DNA of 64,000 bases from Erysipelotrichaceae bacterium (GTDB lineage Bacteria > Bacillota_I > Bacilli_A > Erysipelotrichales > Erysipelotrichaceae), in the NCBI GenBank assembly GCA_017539025.1, contig JAFYHT010000071.1:1-64000 (forward strand), written 5' to 3'. Numbering within the stretch: the first letter of the stretch is position 1; every line of letters begins with the position of its first letter. The notes beneath the pieces are model-generated. The model made no database searches. It had not been told where the DNA came from and saw nothing but the letters and a program-made list of their open reading frames with translations. The position numbers were made by a program, and so were the translations under genes. Below are positions 1-8,336 of this stretch, piece after piece.

Positions 1-141
1 GTCTATATCGCTCTTTTGGGGATTGAAGCATCCCATAACCAAAGAGCCGTGCAAATACACACCGACCAGATTATCCCGCAGGATCTCCTTTGATCGTTCA
101 ACAAAACCGTTAATCAAACAATCAGTTTGCAGTAATGTCAT
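1..141 (-). CDS. Nucleotidyltransferase, ANT(9)/ANT(3'')-like, N-terminal fragment (runs off the left edge)
   Basis: The first 47 codons of a leftward gene read from an ATG at 141-139 and stay open to the window edge. A GAGGGA ribosome binding site lies about 8 bases upstream. The peptide contains [14 protein letters not shown] followed by an Asp-x-Asp (SDID), the glycine-serine plus metal-binding signature of the nucleotidyltransferase fold, in the spacing typical of aminoglycoside adenylyltransferases (AadA/ANT(9) group). The chemistry would be AMP transfer to an aminoglycoside, but many such chromosomal proteins have unknown substrates. It begins 26 bases after the rlmD stop, so it is probably the last gene of that operon. 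Fold assignment is good; substrate cannot be told from a fragment. Confidence 0.75.
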   Translation of the reverse strand, partial: MTLLQTDCLINGFVERSKEILRDNLVGVYLHGSLVMGCFNPQKSDID

Positions 142-167
142 ATGGTTTTCCCTCGCAAATTTCAATT

Positions 168-1535
168 TTAATTATTTATCAGTTGTAGATATTCCTCGCC
201 TTTTGGCTCATACGGCACGGAAATGAACTCTTTCTTTTGGTGGTACAAGAGGCATACCGTCTCCACATGAGGTGTATTTGGAAACAAGTCATAGCCCTGT
301 ATTGAAGCTATATGATACTTCTTCTGCAGGATACTCAGATCCTTTCCTAAAGTGGATGGGTTACACGAGATATAGATGATCTGATCGATCTTTGTTTTCA
401 ACAATGTCGTCAACAATTCATCATCCAAACCAGTCCTTGGCGGGTCGACTACCAGCACATCTATCTTTTCGTTTTTGGTGATCTTTCTCAATGCCTTGGA
501 TGCATCATCACAGATGAACTCCATGTGATCATAGTGATTGATCCTTGCGTTGTCCTTTGCGTCTTTGACTGCCCGTTCAATGATCTCTATTCCGATCAGC
601 CTTTCCGCTTTGTCATGAAGATAAAGGGAGATGGCACCGATACCGCAATATGCTTCAACGATCAGCTTCTTTCTTTCATCGATCATTTCTGAAACGTCAC
701 GATAGATCCTTGATGCCTGATCATGGTTGAGCTGAAAGAATGCCTGCGGGGACAGGCACAGACGATAGTCACCTGTCTTCATCTCGATCTTCTTTTTTCC
801 GTATAGGAGTTTGAGATGCTCCGGCATCATATTCACCGGATTCTTGTGGATATTGATCCCCTGATAGACACTTGTGAGATCTCTGATCTTTTTCAGATCA
901 TCGATCATATTGCCGAGATCATCGTTTCCTGAAATGATAACTGCCTGATACTCATCTTCAAAACCTCTGATGACCAGCTGCCTGATGCCGCTTTTTTCCT
1001 TGTGGTAATAGGCCTTGAGATGATGATGGTTAAGTACATTCAGGATCCGCTTTCTGATCTTTTCAACTTTCTCATCATGCACGATACACTCATCGATCAA
1101 AGCCGGATGATTTGATCCCTGCTTGTACAAGGCATTCACCAGTTTTCCGTTATGTTCGATCACGGGGAGATTGCATTTGTTCCTGTATGAGAACTGTTTC
1201 GGACTCGGAACGATATCATTGATCTCCTCTTCATATTCCGCATACTTATACAAAGCTCCTTCCAAGAGCTGTTTCTTGATCCTTAACTGTTCCTCGTATT
1301 CAAGATCGATCAAAGTACATCCTCCGCATTTGAATGAATGTGGGCAAGGTGATGAGATCCGATATGGACTTCTTTGAATGATCTTCTTTAATTTCCCCCG
1401 GCAATGTCTTCCTTCATCGATGATGTCACAATCTATCGTTTCCCCAGGAAAACAGCCCTCGACGAAAACCGGCTTTCTTTTATAGAAGCCGATCCCTTCG
1501 CCATTGATCCCTGCTTTAACGATTTGAAGTTTCAT
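168..1535 (-). CDS. rlmD: 23S rRNA (uracil-5-)-methyltransferase, RlmD/RumA family
   Basis: 455 residues, normal for the family. It transfers a methyl group from SAM to C5 of a uracil in 23S rRNA. A TRAM-like RNA-binding N-terminus (about 1-55) is followed by the iron-sulfur cysteines (C64, C70, C73 in [11 protein letters not shown] and a later Cys in DECIVHD). The C-terminal Rossmann methyltransferase shows [13 protein letters not shown] (SAM loop), [10 protein letters not shown] and the catalytic cysteine in ISCNPSTL. In Firmicutes one enzyme of this family often modifies both U747 and U1939 (RlmCD); the exact site is not decidable here. Its ATG overlaps the stop of the preceding gene, so the two are translationally coupled. 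Confidence 0.93.
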   Translation of the reverse strand: MKLQIVKAGINGEGIGFYKRKPVFVEGCFPGETIDCDIIDEGRHCRGKLKKIIQRSPYRISSPCPHSFKCGGCTLIDLEYEEQLRIKKQLLEGALYKYAEYEEEINDIVPSPKQFSYRNKCNLPVIEHNGKLVNALYKQGSNHPALIDECIVHDEKVEKIRKRILNVLNHHHLKAYYHKEKSGIRQLVIRGFEDEYQAVIISGNDDLGNMIDDLKKIRDLTSVYQGINIHKNPVNMMPEHLKLLYGKKKIEMKTGDYRLCLSPQAFFQLNHDQASRIYRDVSEMIDERKKLIVEAYCGIGAISLYLHDKAERLIGIEIIERAVKDAKDNARINHYDHMEFICDDASKALRKITKNEKIDVLVVDPPRTGLDDELLTTLLKTKIDQIIYISCNPSTLGKDLSILQKKYHIASIQGYDLFPNTPHVETVCLLYHQKKEFISVPYEPKGEEYLQLINN

Positions 1536-1858
1536 TTTCTGATAAACTGATTTTCCGATTCCGGTGTCTGAAGATCGGTATAACGCTCTGCGATCATATG
1601 CAGGTCATACTTGTCCCTTAACTCAGCCAATGTCTTCATCATAGGTGATGCGTGATGAAGATCGATCGCTTCCTGATCTTCCCAGCTGTCGATCAGTAAG
1701 ATCGTTTCCGGATCTTCCAGAGACCGAAAGTATTCATACTTCAGATTTCCCTTCTCATTCCTGATCAGTTCGACAGTACCGCTTTCCATCATTTCTCTTA
1801 CAAATTTCAGAGCGTTGCCATCGACGCCTGTATAACGCAGATTGACTGTGATCGCCAT
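1532..1858 (-). CDS. Antibiotic biosynthesis monooxygenase (ABM/YgiN-like) domain protein
   Basis: About 108 residues. The start is placed at the internal ATG (MAITVNLRYTG) because AAGGAG lies 8 bases upstream; a longer reading would add 18 residues without a binding site. The sequence has the ABM ferredoxin-like fold pattern: a beta strand, helix, then SLEDPETILLIDSWEDQEA and HHASPMM, typical of YgiN/LsrG-like quinol or aldehyde monooxygenases. These small cofactorless dimers handle quinones or reactive carbonyls; substrate is unknown here. It overlaps the rlmD start by four bases. A TACAAT -10 box just upstream, after a terminator, suggests its own promoter. Confidence 0.8.
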   Translation of the reverse strand: MAITVNLRYTGVDGNALKFVREMMESGTVELIRNEKGNLKYEYFRSLEDPETILLIDSWEDQEAIDLHHASPMMKTLAELRDKYDLHMIAERYTDLQTPESENQFIRK

Positions 1859-1892
1859 TGTTCGTTCTCCTTGTTTATCTCTATTGTATCGC

Positions 1893-1918
1893 AAAAGAAA
1901 AGACGGATTCACCGTCTC
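1893..1918 (-). terminator. Rho-independent terminator after the small TPR-like gene
   Basis: On the minus strand AGACGG pairs with CCGTCT around a 5-base loop, followed by TTTCTTTT. It closes the leftward sugar-locus transcript before the monooxygenase gene. Confidence 0.7.
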
Positions 1919-1923
1919 ATTTC

Positions 1924-2541
1924 TTATTGTTTTCCAAGCAGCTTTGCCTTGTGCTGATCGGAGAGATTGTAGTACTTTTTGGCCTCCTGATTGATGCCCT
2001 TGTTTTCATACATCTTGGCGATCAGTTTTTCCTTTGCCGGAAGATCTTCTCTTGAAGTTCCCGGAAGGGATTTGAGTGCTTCGTCCAGATACTGATGACC
2101 GCCTTTGATAAAGGCATCATAAGTCATCTCGATATCTTTCTTGTTTTTGTATACGCCAAACTGAGAAAGTTTTTCGTAATAGTCTTTGGCATCCTGCTTT
2201 CTGTTCTTGTCGATGTAGTGATAGAAGATGCGCGGATAGATCTTTTTCTTTTGCGAATCTTTCAGATCCATCTCATTGAATCTTCTGATGCATTCTTCCA
2301 TCTTTTCATCATCTCTTCTGATCTCAGCGACATTGAATCGGATCAGCTGTAGATCGAACTTGCTTAAAGTCTTGGCGATGAAGGTTTTTGAAACTGCCTC
2401 AAACTCTTCTTCCTTGCCATCGAAAGCAGCTCTGATCAGTCTGTTGGAAACAGCCTTTCGGCAGATGAAAAACATGAGTTCTATCAGTAATACGGCATCG
2501 GCAATGATGACACCGATCAGTACCAGTAAATCGACATTCAT
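1924..2541 (-). CDS. Membrane-anchored helical-repeat protein of unknown function
   Basis: 205 residues. One N-terminal membrane segment (about residues 4-27, LLVLIGVIIADAVLLIELMF) is followed by a soluble, charged, all-helical region. Spaced Tyr/Ala/Glu patterns near the end (KLIAKMYENKGINQEAKKYY) resemble tetratricopeptide helices. I do not recognise the family. The gene follows the zinc-ribbon membrane protein by 3 bases, so the two are co-transcribed and probably act together at the membrane. They form the tail of the carbohydrate operon, but nothing in the sequence ties them to sugar metabolism. Confidence 0.75.
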   Translation of the reverse strand: MNVDLLVLIGVIIADAVLLIELMFFICRKAVSNRLIRAAFDGKEEEFEAVSKTFIAKTLSKFDLQLIRFNVAEIRRDDEKMEECIRRFNEMDLKDSQKKKIYPRIFYHYIDKNRKQDAKDYYEKLSQFGVYKNKKDIEMTYDAFIKGGHQYLDEALKSLPGTSREDLPAKEKLIAKMYENKGINQEAKKYYNLSDQHKAKLLGKQ

Positions 2542-2544
2542 ATC

Positions 2545-2949
2545 CTATGCCCCCGTAAACGTCAGCACCAGAAAGACAAGAGATAACAAAGTGATTACGA
2601 CACCGCCGATCCTGACGGCTCTGTCAGCCTTCTTGATCGGATATCTCGTGAAGGTGATGAAGCTCTGGAAGATGTATGGATAAAGGATCAGGGAAACGCC
2701 CATGATCACCATACCGATATACATTGGTACCAGCTTGTATGTTCCATTGAACAGGAATGTCGACAATATGAAACCGATGCTTCCGCAGAAGATCATCAGA
2801 TAGGATCTTGTCTTGTATTTCTGATCTTTCTCAAGGTATTCCATGGTCAGCTTCTTGCATTCATTGCAACAGACATCAAAAGTATTGTTGGATACTCTGA
2901 TCTTTGTTCCGCCCTCAGAATACTCTTTTCCGCAGTAAACGCACTTCAT
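2545..2949 (-). CDS. Zinc-ribbon membrane protein of unknown function
   Basis: 134 residues. The N-terminus carries two cysteine pairs (MKCVYCGKEY and DVCCNECKK), a likely zinc ribbon facing the cytoplasm. Residues about 48-70, 75-95 and 112-132 are hydrophobic and probably cross the membrane. No known family is recognised. Its ATG overlaps the stop of the class II aldolase (TAATG arrangement), so translation is coupled to the sugar operon upstream, and it is followed closely by the helical-repeat protein. Confidence 0.75.
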   Translation of the reverse strand: MKCVYCGKEYSEGGTKIRVSNNTFDVCCNECKKLTMEYLEKDQKYKTRSYLMIFCGSIGFILSTFLFNGTYKLVPMYIGMVIMGVSLILYPYIFQSFITFTRYPIKKADRAVRIGGVVITLLSLVFLVLTFTGA

Positions 2950-3593
2950 TATTTCTTCCTGTAATCTCCAAAACCGGCTCTGACGACATCCATCTGTTCA
3001 TCTGTCAGTAAGATCGGCTCTTTGCCTGCAACTCTGCAGTTGTAGTATAAGTGGCAGCAGAATTCGATCTGTTCCGCAACATCCATCGCATAAGCCAGAG
3101 ACTTGCCTGTTGAAAGAAGACCGTGGTTGCCTAAGATGCAGGCGCGGTTGTCACCCATCGCATCGTAGCAGGCTTCCGCCAGATCATAGGTACCAAACTG
3201 AACGTAAGGGATATATGGAACTTCCTTTCCCGAATATGCCACCAGGTAATGTAACTGCGGTACGCTCCATCCAAGGCAGGATAAAGTCGTCGCATAAACG
3301 GAATGGGTATGGACGACCGCATTGATGTTGTTTTTCCTCTGATAGAAGATCCTGTGCATATCGACTTCGCTTGACGGTTTCTTATCGCCTTCGACGATCG
3401 TTCCGTCAGGTCTTAATATGACGCAATCCTCCGGTGAAGTCTTGTAGTAGTCAAAACCGGATGGTGTGATCGCAAACAGATCAAGTTCTCTGTTGTATAC
3501 GGAAATGTTGCCGAAAGTACCGACAGTCAGCTGACGGTCGACCATGATCTTTCCGTATTTTACGATCTCTTCTCTTTCTTCTCTCAATAACAT
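2949..3593 (-). CDS. Class II aldolase, L-fuculose-phosphate aldolase-like
   Basis: 214 residues, the usual size for FucA/AraD-type enzymes. These zinc enzymes cleave ketose phosphates into dihydroxyacetone phosphate and an aldehyde, or epimerise pentulose phosphates. Zinc ligands are visible in VVHTHSVYATTL and LGNHGLLSTG; the N-terminal TVGTFGNISV and ITPSGFDY phosphate-binding segments are intact, with the acidic catalytic region KPSSEVDMH. It lies 12 bases after the hydroxyacid dehydrogenase in the PTS operon, and a second class II aldolase lies at the other end of the locus. Substrate is probably the phosphorylated product of the PTS/dehydrogenase steps; it is not identified. Confidence 0.9.
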   Translation of the reverse strand: MLLREEREEIVKYGKIMVDRQLTVGTFGNISVYNRELDLFAITPSGFDYYKTSPEDCVILRPDGTIVEGDKKPSSEVDMHRIFYQRKNNINAVVHTHSVYATTLSCLGWSVPQLHYLVAYSGKEVPYIPYVQFGTYDLAEACYDAMGDNRACILGNHGLLSTGKSLAYAMDVAEQIEFCCHLYYNCRVAGKEPILLTDEQMDVVRAGFGDYRKK

Positions 3594-3605
3594 AATATTT
3601 CCCCT

Positions 3606-4691
3606 TTATAATGTGATCTTTTTAAAGTTGACGATGCGATCAGGAATATCCTTCTCAATGATCTCATTGATATCTCTTGTCAGGATATATGGCGACAAGG
3701 CGATGGAATCCAGTGTCGTCCCTGCAAGATGTGAAGTCAGTAAGACATTCTCCCTGTGAAGCAAAGGATAGTCATCGCCTAACGGCTCTCTGTCAAAGAC
3801 ATCCAGAGCTGCACCGGCGATCAGACCTTCATCCAGCGCTGTGACCAGATCACCATAATCAAGTATACCGCCTCTTGCGGAATTGATGAAATAGGCATCC
3901 TTCCTCATCTTTCTGAAATGTTCCAGACGGAACCACTTTTCCGTTGCCGGAACATAGCGCAGATGTAAAGAAACGATGTCAGCTGTACCTAACAGATAAT
4001 CCAGATCTTCCGTATATTCCAGATCACCCAGTCCTTTTTTCACCAGAGATTCATAAGAAACGAATTTGTCGTAAACGATCGTGTGGACACCTAATGCCAG
4101 CAGTTTCTTTGCGACAACGGAACCGACATTCCCAAGTCCGATCAGACCAACTGTGGAATTGCCTAAGGTCTTTTGTTGTGCAGAGTTATAGTATTCTCTT
4201 TTCCACTTGCCTTCCTGCAAGAGGTTATGAGACAAGGTGATGTCTCTTGTCAGATCTATCATCAGTCCGATCACGAATTCTCCAACCGCATCGGCATTGC
4301 GGATGCAGTTGACGACCGGAATGTTTCTTGAAGTGGCAGCCTGCACATCGATATGTTCAACGCCGCCACGATTTGTCATGATCAGTTTTAAGTGTTCTGC
4401 CTTTTCGATCAGTTTCCCGGATACCGGGCAGAAATGTACCATCAGTACATCGGCATCCTTGATCAGTTCATATGCTTCCGAAGGGATCTCAACATCCTCC
4501 GGATGACCGGTCTCGATCTTCAGCTGCAGCTCAGGAAAATCTTCCTTGTTTGCCGGTCCGAAAAATAAAGTATCTATTCTGCCGCAGTTGATCTTGCTTT
4601 TAAGTACTGCATCTTTCATGACCTCGATGTCGACATTGGCATCGGTGATCAGCAGCACGTTCTGAGGATTCAATGATAATTCATTCAGCAT
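3606..4691 (-). CDS. D-isomer-specific 2-hydroxyacid dehydrogenase
   Basis: 361 residues. It has the split Rossmann arrangement of this family: an N-terminal substrate domain with VLMVHFCPVSGKLIE, the NAD-binding loop GLIGLGNVGSVVAKKL near residues 180-195, the catalytic arginine in INSARGGILDYGDL and the acid/His pair region ending SHLAGTTLDS. It would interconvert a 2-keto acid and a D-2-hydroxy acid. The family runs from phosphoglycerate to glyoxylate/hydroxypyruvate enzymes, and the reaction cannot be fixed. It sits between EIIC and the aldolase, separated from EIIC by a strong hairpin. Confidence 0.9.
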   Translation of the reverse strand: MLNELSLNPQNVLLITDANVDIEVMKDAVLKSKINCGRIDTLFFGPANKEDFPELQLKIETGHPEDVEIPSEAYELIKDADVLMVHFCPVSGKLIEKAEHLKLIMTNRGGVEHIDVQAATSRNIPVVNCIRNADAVGEFVIGLMIDLTRDITLSHNLLQEGKWKREYYNSAQQKTLGNSTVGLIGLGNVGSVVAKKLLALGVHTIVYDKFVSYESLVKKGLGDLEYTEDLDYLLGTADIVSLHLRYVPATEKWFRLEHFRKMRKDAYFINSARGGILDYGDLVTALDEGLIAGAALDVFDREPLGDDYPLLHRENVLLTSHLAGTTLDSIALSPYILTRDINEIIEKDIPDRIVNFKKITL

Positions 4692-4713
4692 TGTCTGTCT
4701 CCTTAATAATAGA

Positions 4714-4746
4714 AAGGGCTATCGCTATTTTCATAGCAATAGCCCT
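4714..4746 (-). terminator. Intercistronic hairpin between EIIC and the dehydrogenase
   Basis: A stem of about 14 pairs with a single mismatch (AAGGGCTAT... ATAGCCCTT) lies 22 bases before the dehydrogenase start, followed on the minus strand by TTTCTATTATT. It could be a leaky terminator that lowers expression of the enzymes relative to the PTS, or an mRNA-stabilising/processing stem. Confidence 0.6.
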
Positions 4747-4777
4747 TATACGCTCTTGTCTTTACCCTAGAAGAACA

Positions 4778-6193
4778 CTATTCAACTGTATATGCAGCAG
4801 CGTTGTTCTCGAGATAGTCGTAAACTTTCTGTTTGTTCTTTCTGAACCAGAGGTAGAGCACTACGTAGAGTGCGACACACGCAGCGATCAGAAGGATATT
4901 CTGTGAATAGAAAACGTAGAAGAAGATGCACATCAGCGGGTGGCAAAGGATACCGAATGAGCATACATAAACACCCGGCTGCGGCAGTACGAACTGACCA
5001 GTACCAACTGCGACTTCTGTGAATGTAGGAGCCAGAGTTGAAGTGATGATCAGACCTAATGAGAACCAGATAGCTCCCATTACCAGAGACTTAGCAATGT
5101 TACCATTGGAGATACATACGAATACCTCAACCATGTAAGGTAATGCGCACAGGTCAGCCATTGGCAGGATATTGTTGCCAGGCAGTACGAACGATAACAG
5201 CAGCATAATTGGGATCAGAAGGATACCAGTGACCAGTGTGTTGGTTTCGCCGTAACCGCAGGCATCGTTAACAGACAGGAACCATCTTCTGTCTTTTGCG
5301 GAAGCAGCAGCTCTTGACTTGTAAGCATCTGACATTGAAGTAAATGCTGAAGCAAAGATAGCAGCGACTTTCGGGAAGACAGCCATGATAGCAGCGGTGT
5401 TGATGGCTGCACCTAATGCAGTACCCCAAGCACCTAATGCATTCTCGCCGAAGAGGAACGGAGCTTCACCGATCAGACCGATAAGCAGACCGACGAAGAG
5501 ACCGATCATCATTGGTTCACCAAGGATACCGAGCTTCTTCTGTAATGCAGCTGCATTGATCTTGATCTTGTTGAAGCCGAGCTTCGTGAGGATCCAATCC
5601 ATCAGGACTGCAAACGGGAATGACTCGAGGTGGTGAGGAGCTGTCATACAGCATCCGTCATACTCGTAGTATGTACCCCAGCGGAGTGCACACATTTCAG
5701 AGAAGAGCAGGATGTAGAGCAGCTGGACTACCATCAGTGCCATAGCCAGAAGCATGTTCTTGGTCAGAGCATATAACATGGAACCCCATACCATGAATGA
5801 GTAGTTGTTCCAGAGGTCGGATGCCATGAAGACATCAGTGTAACCAACCAGGAAGAGGATGATCTGTAATGCGATCGCAACACCAATGAACAGGACGCCT
5901 ACAGTAGTAGAGTAAGCGATGATTGATGTTGACTGCCAGCCTGTATCAAGAACAGGGAGGTTGACACCGGCATTGTCGACCATAGACTGTACGATCGGAG
6001 CAATGATGCCCATGTAAGAGTTGATGACGAGGTTAAAGCCTGTCAGACCGACACCGCAAAGCAGTGCGGAATTGAATGCCTTCTTTGTATCGACACCCAT
6101 CGCCTTGCCCAGAACGAACAGGATGATAGGGATGATGATACCGGAACCGAAAGCACCGAAAATGTTAGATAAAGTGTTTAGAAAAGCCTCCAA
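4778..6193 (-). CDS. gatC: PTS EIIC component, galactitol type
   Basis: 471 residues, strongly hydrophobic with about 11-12 membrane segments. It is the membrane channel of a phosphotransferase system that imports and phosphorylates a polyol. It aligns by eye with GatC-type proteins: an N-terminal FGSGIIIPIILFVLGKAMG, a central KLGILGEPMMIGLFVG loop before GLIGEAPF, and a later LPGNNILPMADLCALPY. The start codon is TTG at 6193, the only candidate with a binding site (AGGGGGA nine bases upstream). EIIB and EIIA genes follow the same order upstream. The substrate is probably a polyol (pentitol, hexitol or a related alcohol) rather than necessarily galactitol. Confidence 0.92.
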   Translation of the reverse strand: MEAFLNTLSNIFGAFGSGIIIPIILFVLGKAMGVDTKKAFNSALLCGVGLTGFNLVINSYMGIIAPIVQSMVDNAGVNLPVLDTGWQSTSIIAYSTTVGVLFIGVAIALQIILFLVGYTDVFMASDLWNNYSFMVWGSMLYALTKNMLLAMALMVVQLLYILLFSEMCALRWGTYYEYDGCCMTAPHHLESFPFAVLMDWILTKLGFNKIKINAAALQKKLGILGEPMMIGLFVGLLIGLIGEAPFLFGENALGAWGTALGAAINTAAIMAVFPKVAAIFASAFTSMSDAYKSRAAASAKDRRWFLSVNDACGYGETNTLVTGILLIPIMLLLSFVLPGNNILPMADLCALPYMVEVFVCISNGNIAKSLVMGAIWFSLGLIITSTLAPTFTEVAVGTGQFVLPQPGVYVCSFGILCHPLMCIFFYVFYSQNILLIAACVALYVVLYLWFRKNKQKVYDYLENNAAAYTVE

Positions 6194-6270
6194 AATAATT
6201 TCCCCCTTTTAATTTCAGATTTGTTTAATACTTCAATAAAACTTCGGTAAACGACAAGAACAAAAGCAAA

Positions 6271-6570
6271 CTATTTGTGTTTCTCTTCGAGAACAGCAAT
6301 GATCTCGTTGATGACTTTCTCTTCACCCATACCTGTGACCATGCCCATACCCTTTACCTTAGGGATGCCAAGATCAGCAGTAACAGGAGATGCACAAACG
6401 ATGACGTCAATGTCCTTGCCTGCGATGACGGATTCCAGAGAAACCGGGCTTGCTTCATACATCGTAGCTTCCCAGCCTTTGTCTCTGAGCTGTTCCTTGA
6501 TCTTCAATGCGATCATCGAAGAAGTAACAACACCGGAACCACATACCGTAACAACTGTGCATGTTTTCAT
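6271..6570 (-). CDS. gatB: PTS EIIB component, galactitol type
   Basis: 99 residues, a complete single-domain EIIB. The phosphocysteine is Cys10 in VTVCGSGVVTSSM, within the phosphatase-like P-loop that this family uses. It accepts phosphate from EIIA and passes it to the sugar on EIIC in the membrane. It lies between the EIIA and EIIC genes with gaps of 43 and 77 bases, with a well-placed AGGAGG-like site (AAAGGAGGAATT) upstream. Confidence 0.92.
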   Translation of the reverse strand: MKTCTVVTVCGSGVVTSSMIALKIKEQLRDKGWEATMYEASPVSLESVIAGKDIDVIVCASPVTADLGIPKVKGMGMVTGMGEEKVINEIIAVLEEKHK

Positions 6571-6613
6571 TTAAAATTCCTCCTTTGCTTTATTAACACT
6601 CTTTTTCAGAGTA

Positions 6614-7072
6614 CTAACCAATATATTGTTTTGCGACCTCGTAAACTTCGTCTTCCGTTTGAGCTGCTTTGAACGCATCCATAGCCTCTTGATTCTGGAA
6701 GACTCCTAATACCTTCATTATAGTACCGATCTGATCTTCAGGATTAACAATTGCCATCATGAACAACATTTCAGCCTGCACCTTTCTGCCCGGCTCTCCC
6801 ATGTGTTCAAACTCGACCGGATGAGCCAGTTTGGCAACCGTAACACCCGGCTTGTTGACATGGATGATATCGGTATGAGGCATAGCGATGGAAATGCCCG
6901 GGAACTCAAGGCCTGTCGCAAAGACCTTTTCTCTTTCCACTACGGCATCGACATAGGTATCCTTGACGAAACCATATTTCTCAAACAAAGTTCCAACCTG
7001 TCTGATCGCGTCTTCGCTGTCTTTGGCATCGACGCCGACCATGATCAATTCTCTGTAAATTGCCTGATCCAT
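6614..7072 (-). CDS. PTS EIIA component, fructose/mannitol family
   Basis: 152 residues. The phosphorylated histidine is H66 in SIAMPHTDII, the standard EIIA fructose/mannitol-type motif. It takes phosphate from HPr and hands it to the neighbouring EIIB. It is preceded by AAGGAGAGAAG and follows the HPr gene by nine bases, so all four PTS genes form one operon with a complete phosphotransfer chain except enzyme I. No EI gene is in this window. Confidence 0.92.
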   Translation of the reverse strand: MDQAIYRELIMVGVDAKDSEDAIRQVGTLFEKYGFVKDTYVDAVVEREKVFATGLEFPGISIAMPHTDIIHVNKPGVTVAKLAHPVEFEHMGEPGRKVQAEMLFMMAIVNPEDQIGTIMKVLGVFQNQEAMDAFKAAQTEDEVYEVAKQYIG

Positions 7073-7081
7073 CTTCTCTCC

Positions 7082-7345
7082 TTACTCCTTGAAACTCTCC
7101 AGAAGCTCCATGATCTTCTTAAGTGATTCTTCCTCGTTTTCGCCTTCCACCTTGACAGTGATCTTCATGCCCTTGGACATGCCGCCCATCAACACGGAAA
7201 GGATATTCTTCGGATTGACTGTCTTACCGGTATCGGTAAGGATCGATATATCATCACTCAGCTTGCTGCAAAGCTGCACCAGCATCGATGCCGGTCTGGC
7301 GTGGATACCTGTAGGATTCTGTACTGTGAATTCCTGGCTTACCAT
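7082..7345 (-). CDS. HPr-family phosphocarrier dedicated to the polyol PTS
   Basis: 87 residues. The active histidine is H15 in TGIHARPASMLVQ, so it can carry phosphate from enzyme I. In Bacillus HPr the regulatory serine (Ser46) lies in the segment VNLKSIMG; here the matching segment is VNPKNILS, with Asn in place of Ser. It should therefore not be phosphorylated by HPr kinase at that site. It is the first gene of the leftward PTS operon, with AAGGAGG seven bases before the ATG. It is likely a locus-specific HPr, with a general HPr encoded elsewhere. Confidence 0.9.
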   Translation of the reverse strand: MVSQEFTVQNPTGIHARPASMLVQLCSKLSDDISILTDTGKTVNPKNILSVLMGGMSKGMKITVKVEGENEEESLKKIMELLESFKE

Positions 7346-7361
7346 AACAACCCTCCTTTTT

Positions 7362-7377
7362 ATGTATAATGAAGTTA
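7362..7377 (+). promoter_or_regulatory. Probable -10 box directly abutting the SorC start; shared with the HPr leader
   Basis: TATAAT at 7365-7370 is followed after six bases by the ATG of the regulator, which has no Shine-Dalgarno sequence. A start of transcription at or next to the ATG would make a leaderless mRNA. Only 31 bases separate it from the HPr ATG on the other strand, so the leftward promoter must overlap the regulator's coding start. No convincing -35 is seen. Confidence 0.45.
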
Positions 7378-8318
7378 TGAACAGAAACGATAAGTTACTG
7401 GAATATGTTGCCGAACTTTACTACGAACGCGGACTTTCTCAGCAGGAGATCGGATCGATCATCAATGCTTCCCGTCCGACTGTTTCAAGACTCATCGAAG
7501 ATGCCAAGAAACAGGGCGTTGTGAAGATCGTCATCGAAACTTCCGTCAGTAAGAACAACAAACTTTCCAATCGACTGCGCAAGGCCTATAAGCTGAAAGA
7601 TGCTCTGGTCGTCAATGCAGCCTATGATTTCGACAAATCCATCGATGTCTGCGGCAGGGCTGCAGCCGCTTTGCTTCCGACTTTCCTACAGTCCGACATG
7701 ACCATCGGCATTTCCTGGGGAAGAGCGATCAACTCTTTCATCAACGCCGTCGACGAAGATACATACAACAATGTCAACGTCGCTCAGATGGTCGGCTGTA
7801 TGACGATGGGCAATCCTGCGATCGACGGATTCTCAAGTGCCCAGCGTTTAGCCAGAAAGCTTCATGGTACCTATTCCTCCATCAATACACCTCTGTTTGT
7901 GGAAGGAAAGGAAGTATACAAGTATCTCATCAACGAACCGATGATCAGAGATTCCCTTGATAAGGCCAATCGCGTCGATATCTGTATCAACGGGATCGGA
8001 TCCTTCGATGACAGGAAGAACTCCGTACGCCAGTCGGGATACTTCGACAGCTACAACGTCGACCGTTTCATCGACAAGGGAGCTGTTGCCTCCTTCTCCG
8101 GCAGGTTCATCGACAGGAACGGAGAAGAGATCAATGCAGAAGATATCTACCTGATCTCAACACCGCTTGAAACAGTGAAGAAAGTTCCGTTATCCATTGT
8201 CCTCAATGCGACGGCAGAGAAAGCAGAATCAACTCTGGCAGTCCTCAACGGCGGCTACGTCGACATCCTTGTCGTCGATGAGCCATTGGCTCTGAGGCTT
8301 CTGGAACTCAAGAAGTGA
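7377..8318 (+). CDS. SorC/DeoR-type sugar-binding transcriptional regulator
   Basis: 313 residues. The N-terminal helix-turn-helix is clear (LSQQEIGSIINASRPTVSRL, about residues 19-38), and the rest is the SorC sugar-phosphate-binding domain, related to NagB-like folds (TIGISWGRAINSFINAV). Such proteins bind long palindromes and respond to a phosphorylated sugar intermediate. The start at 7377 matches the usual family N-terminus; an upstream ATG at 7362 would add five residues and has no binding site. It is divergent from the PTS operon and precedes the dehydrogenase and transketolase genes, so it probably controls the whole locus. Confidence 0.9.
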   Translation: MNRNDKLLEYVAELYYERGLSQQEIGSIINASRPTVSRLIEDAKKQGVVKIVIETSVSKNNKLSNRLRKAYKLKDALVVNAAYDFDKSIDVCGRAAAALLPTFLQSDMTIGISWGRAINSFINAVDEDTYNNVNVAQMVGCMTMGNPAIDGFSSAQRLARKLHGTYSSINTPLFVEGKEVYKYLINEPMIRDSLDKANRVDICINGIGSFDDRKNSVRQSGYFDSYNVDRFIDKGAVASFSGRFIDRNGEEINAEDIYLISTPLETVKKVPLSIVLNATAEKAESTLAVLNGGYVDILVVDEPLALRLLELKK

Positions 8319-8336
8319 TCATCACTTCTTTTTTTT
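8310..8336 (+). terminator. Terminator of the SorC regulator gene
   Basis: AAGAAGTGAT and ATCACTTCTT form a near-perfect palindrome followed by eight or more T. The upstream arm overlaps the last codons and stop of the regulator. The convergent dehydrogenase gene ends inside the T-run. Confidence 0.75.

Noticed and set aside
23-226. Plus-strand open frame at the left edge
   Set aside because: It is antisense to the nucleotidyltransferase fragment and the rlmD end, has no ribosome site and no recognisable motifs.
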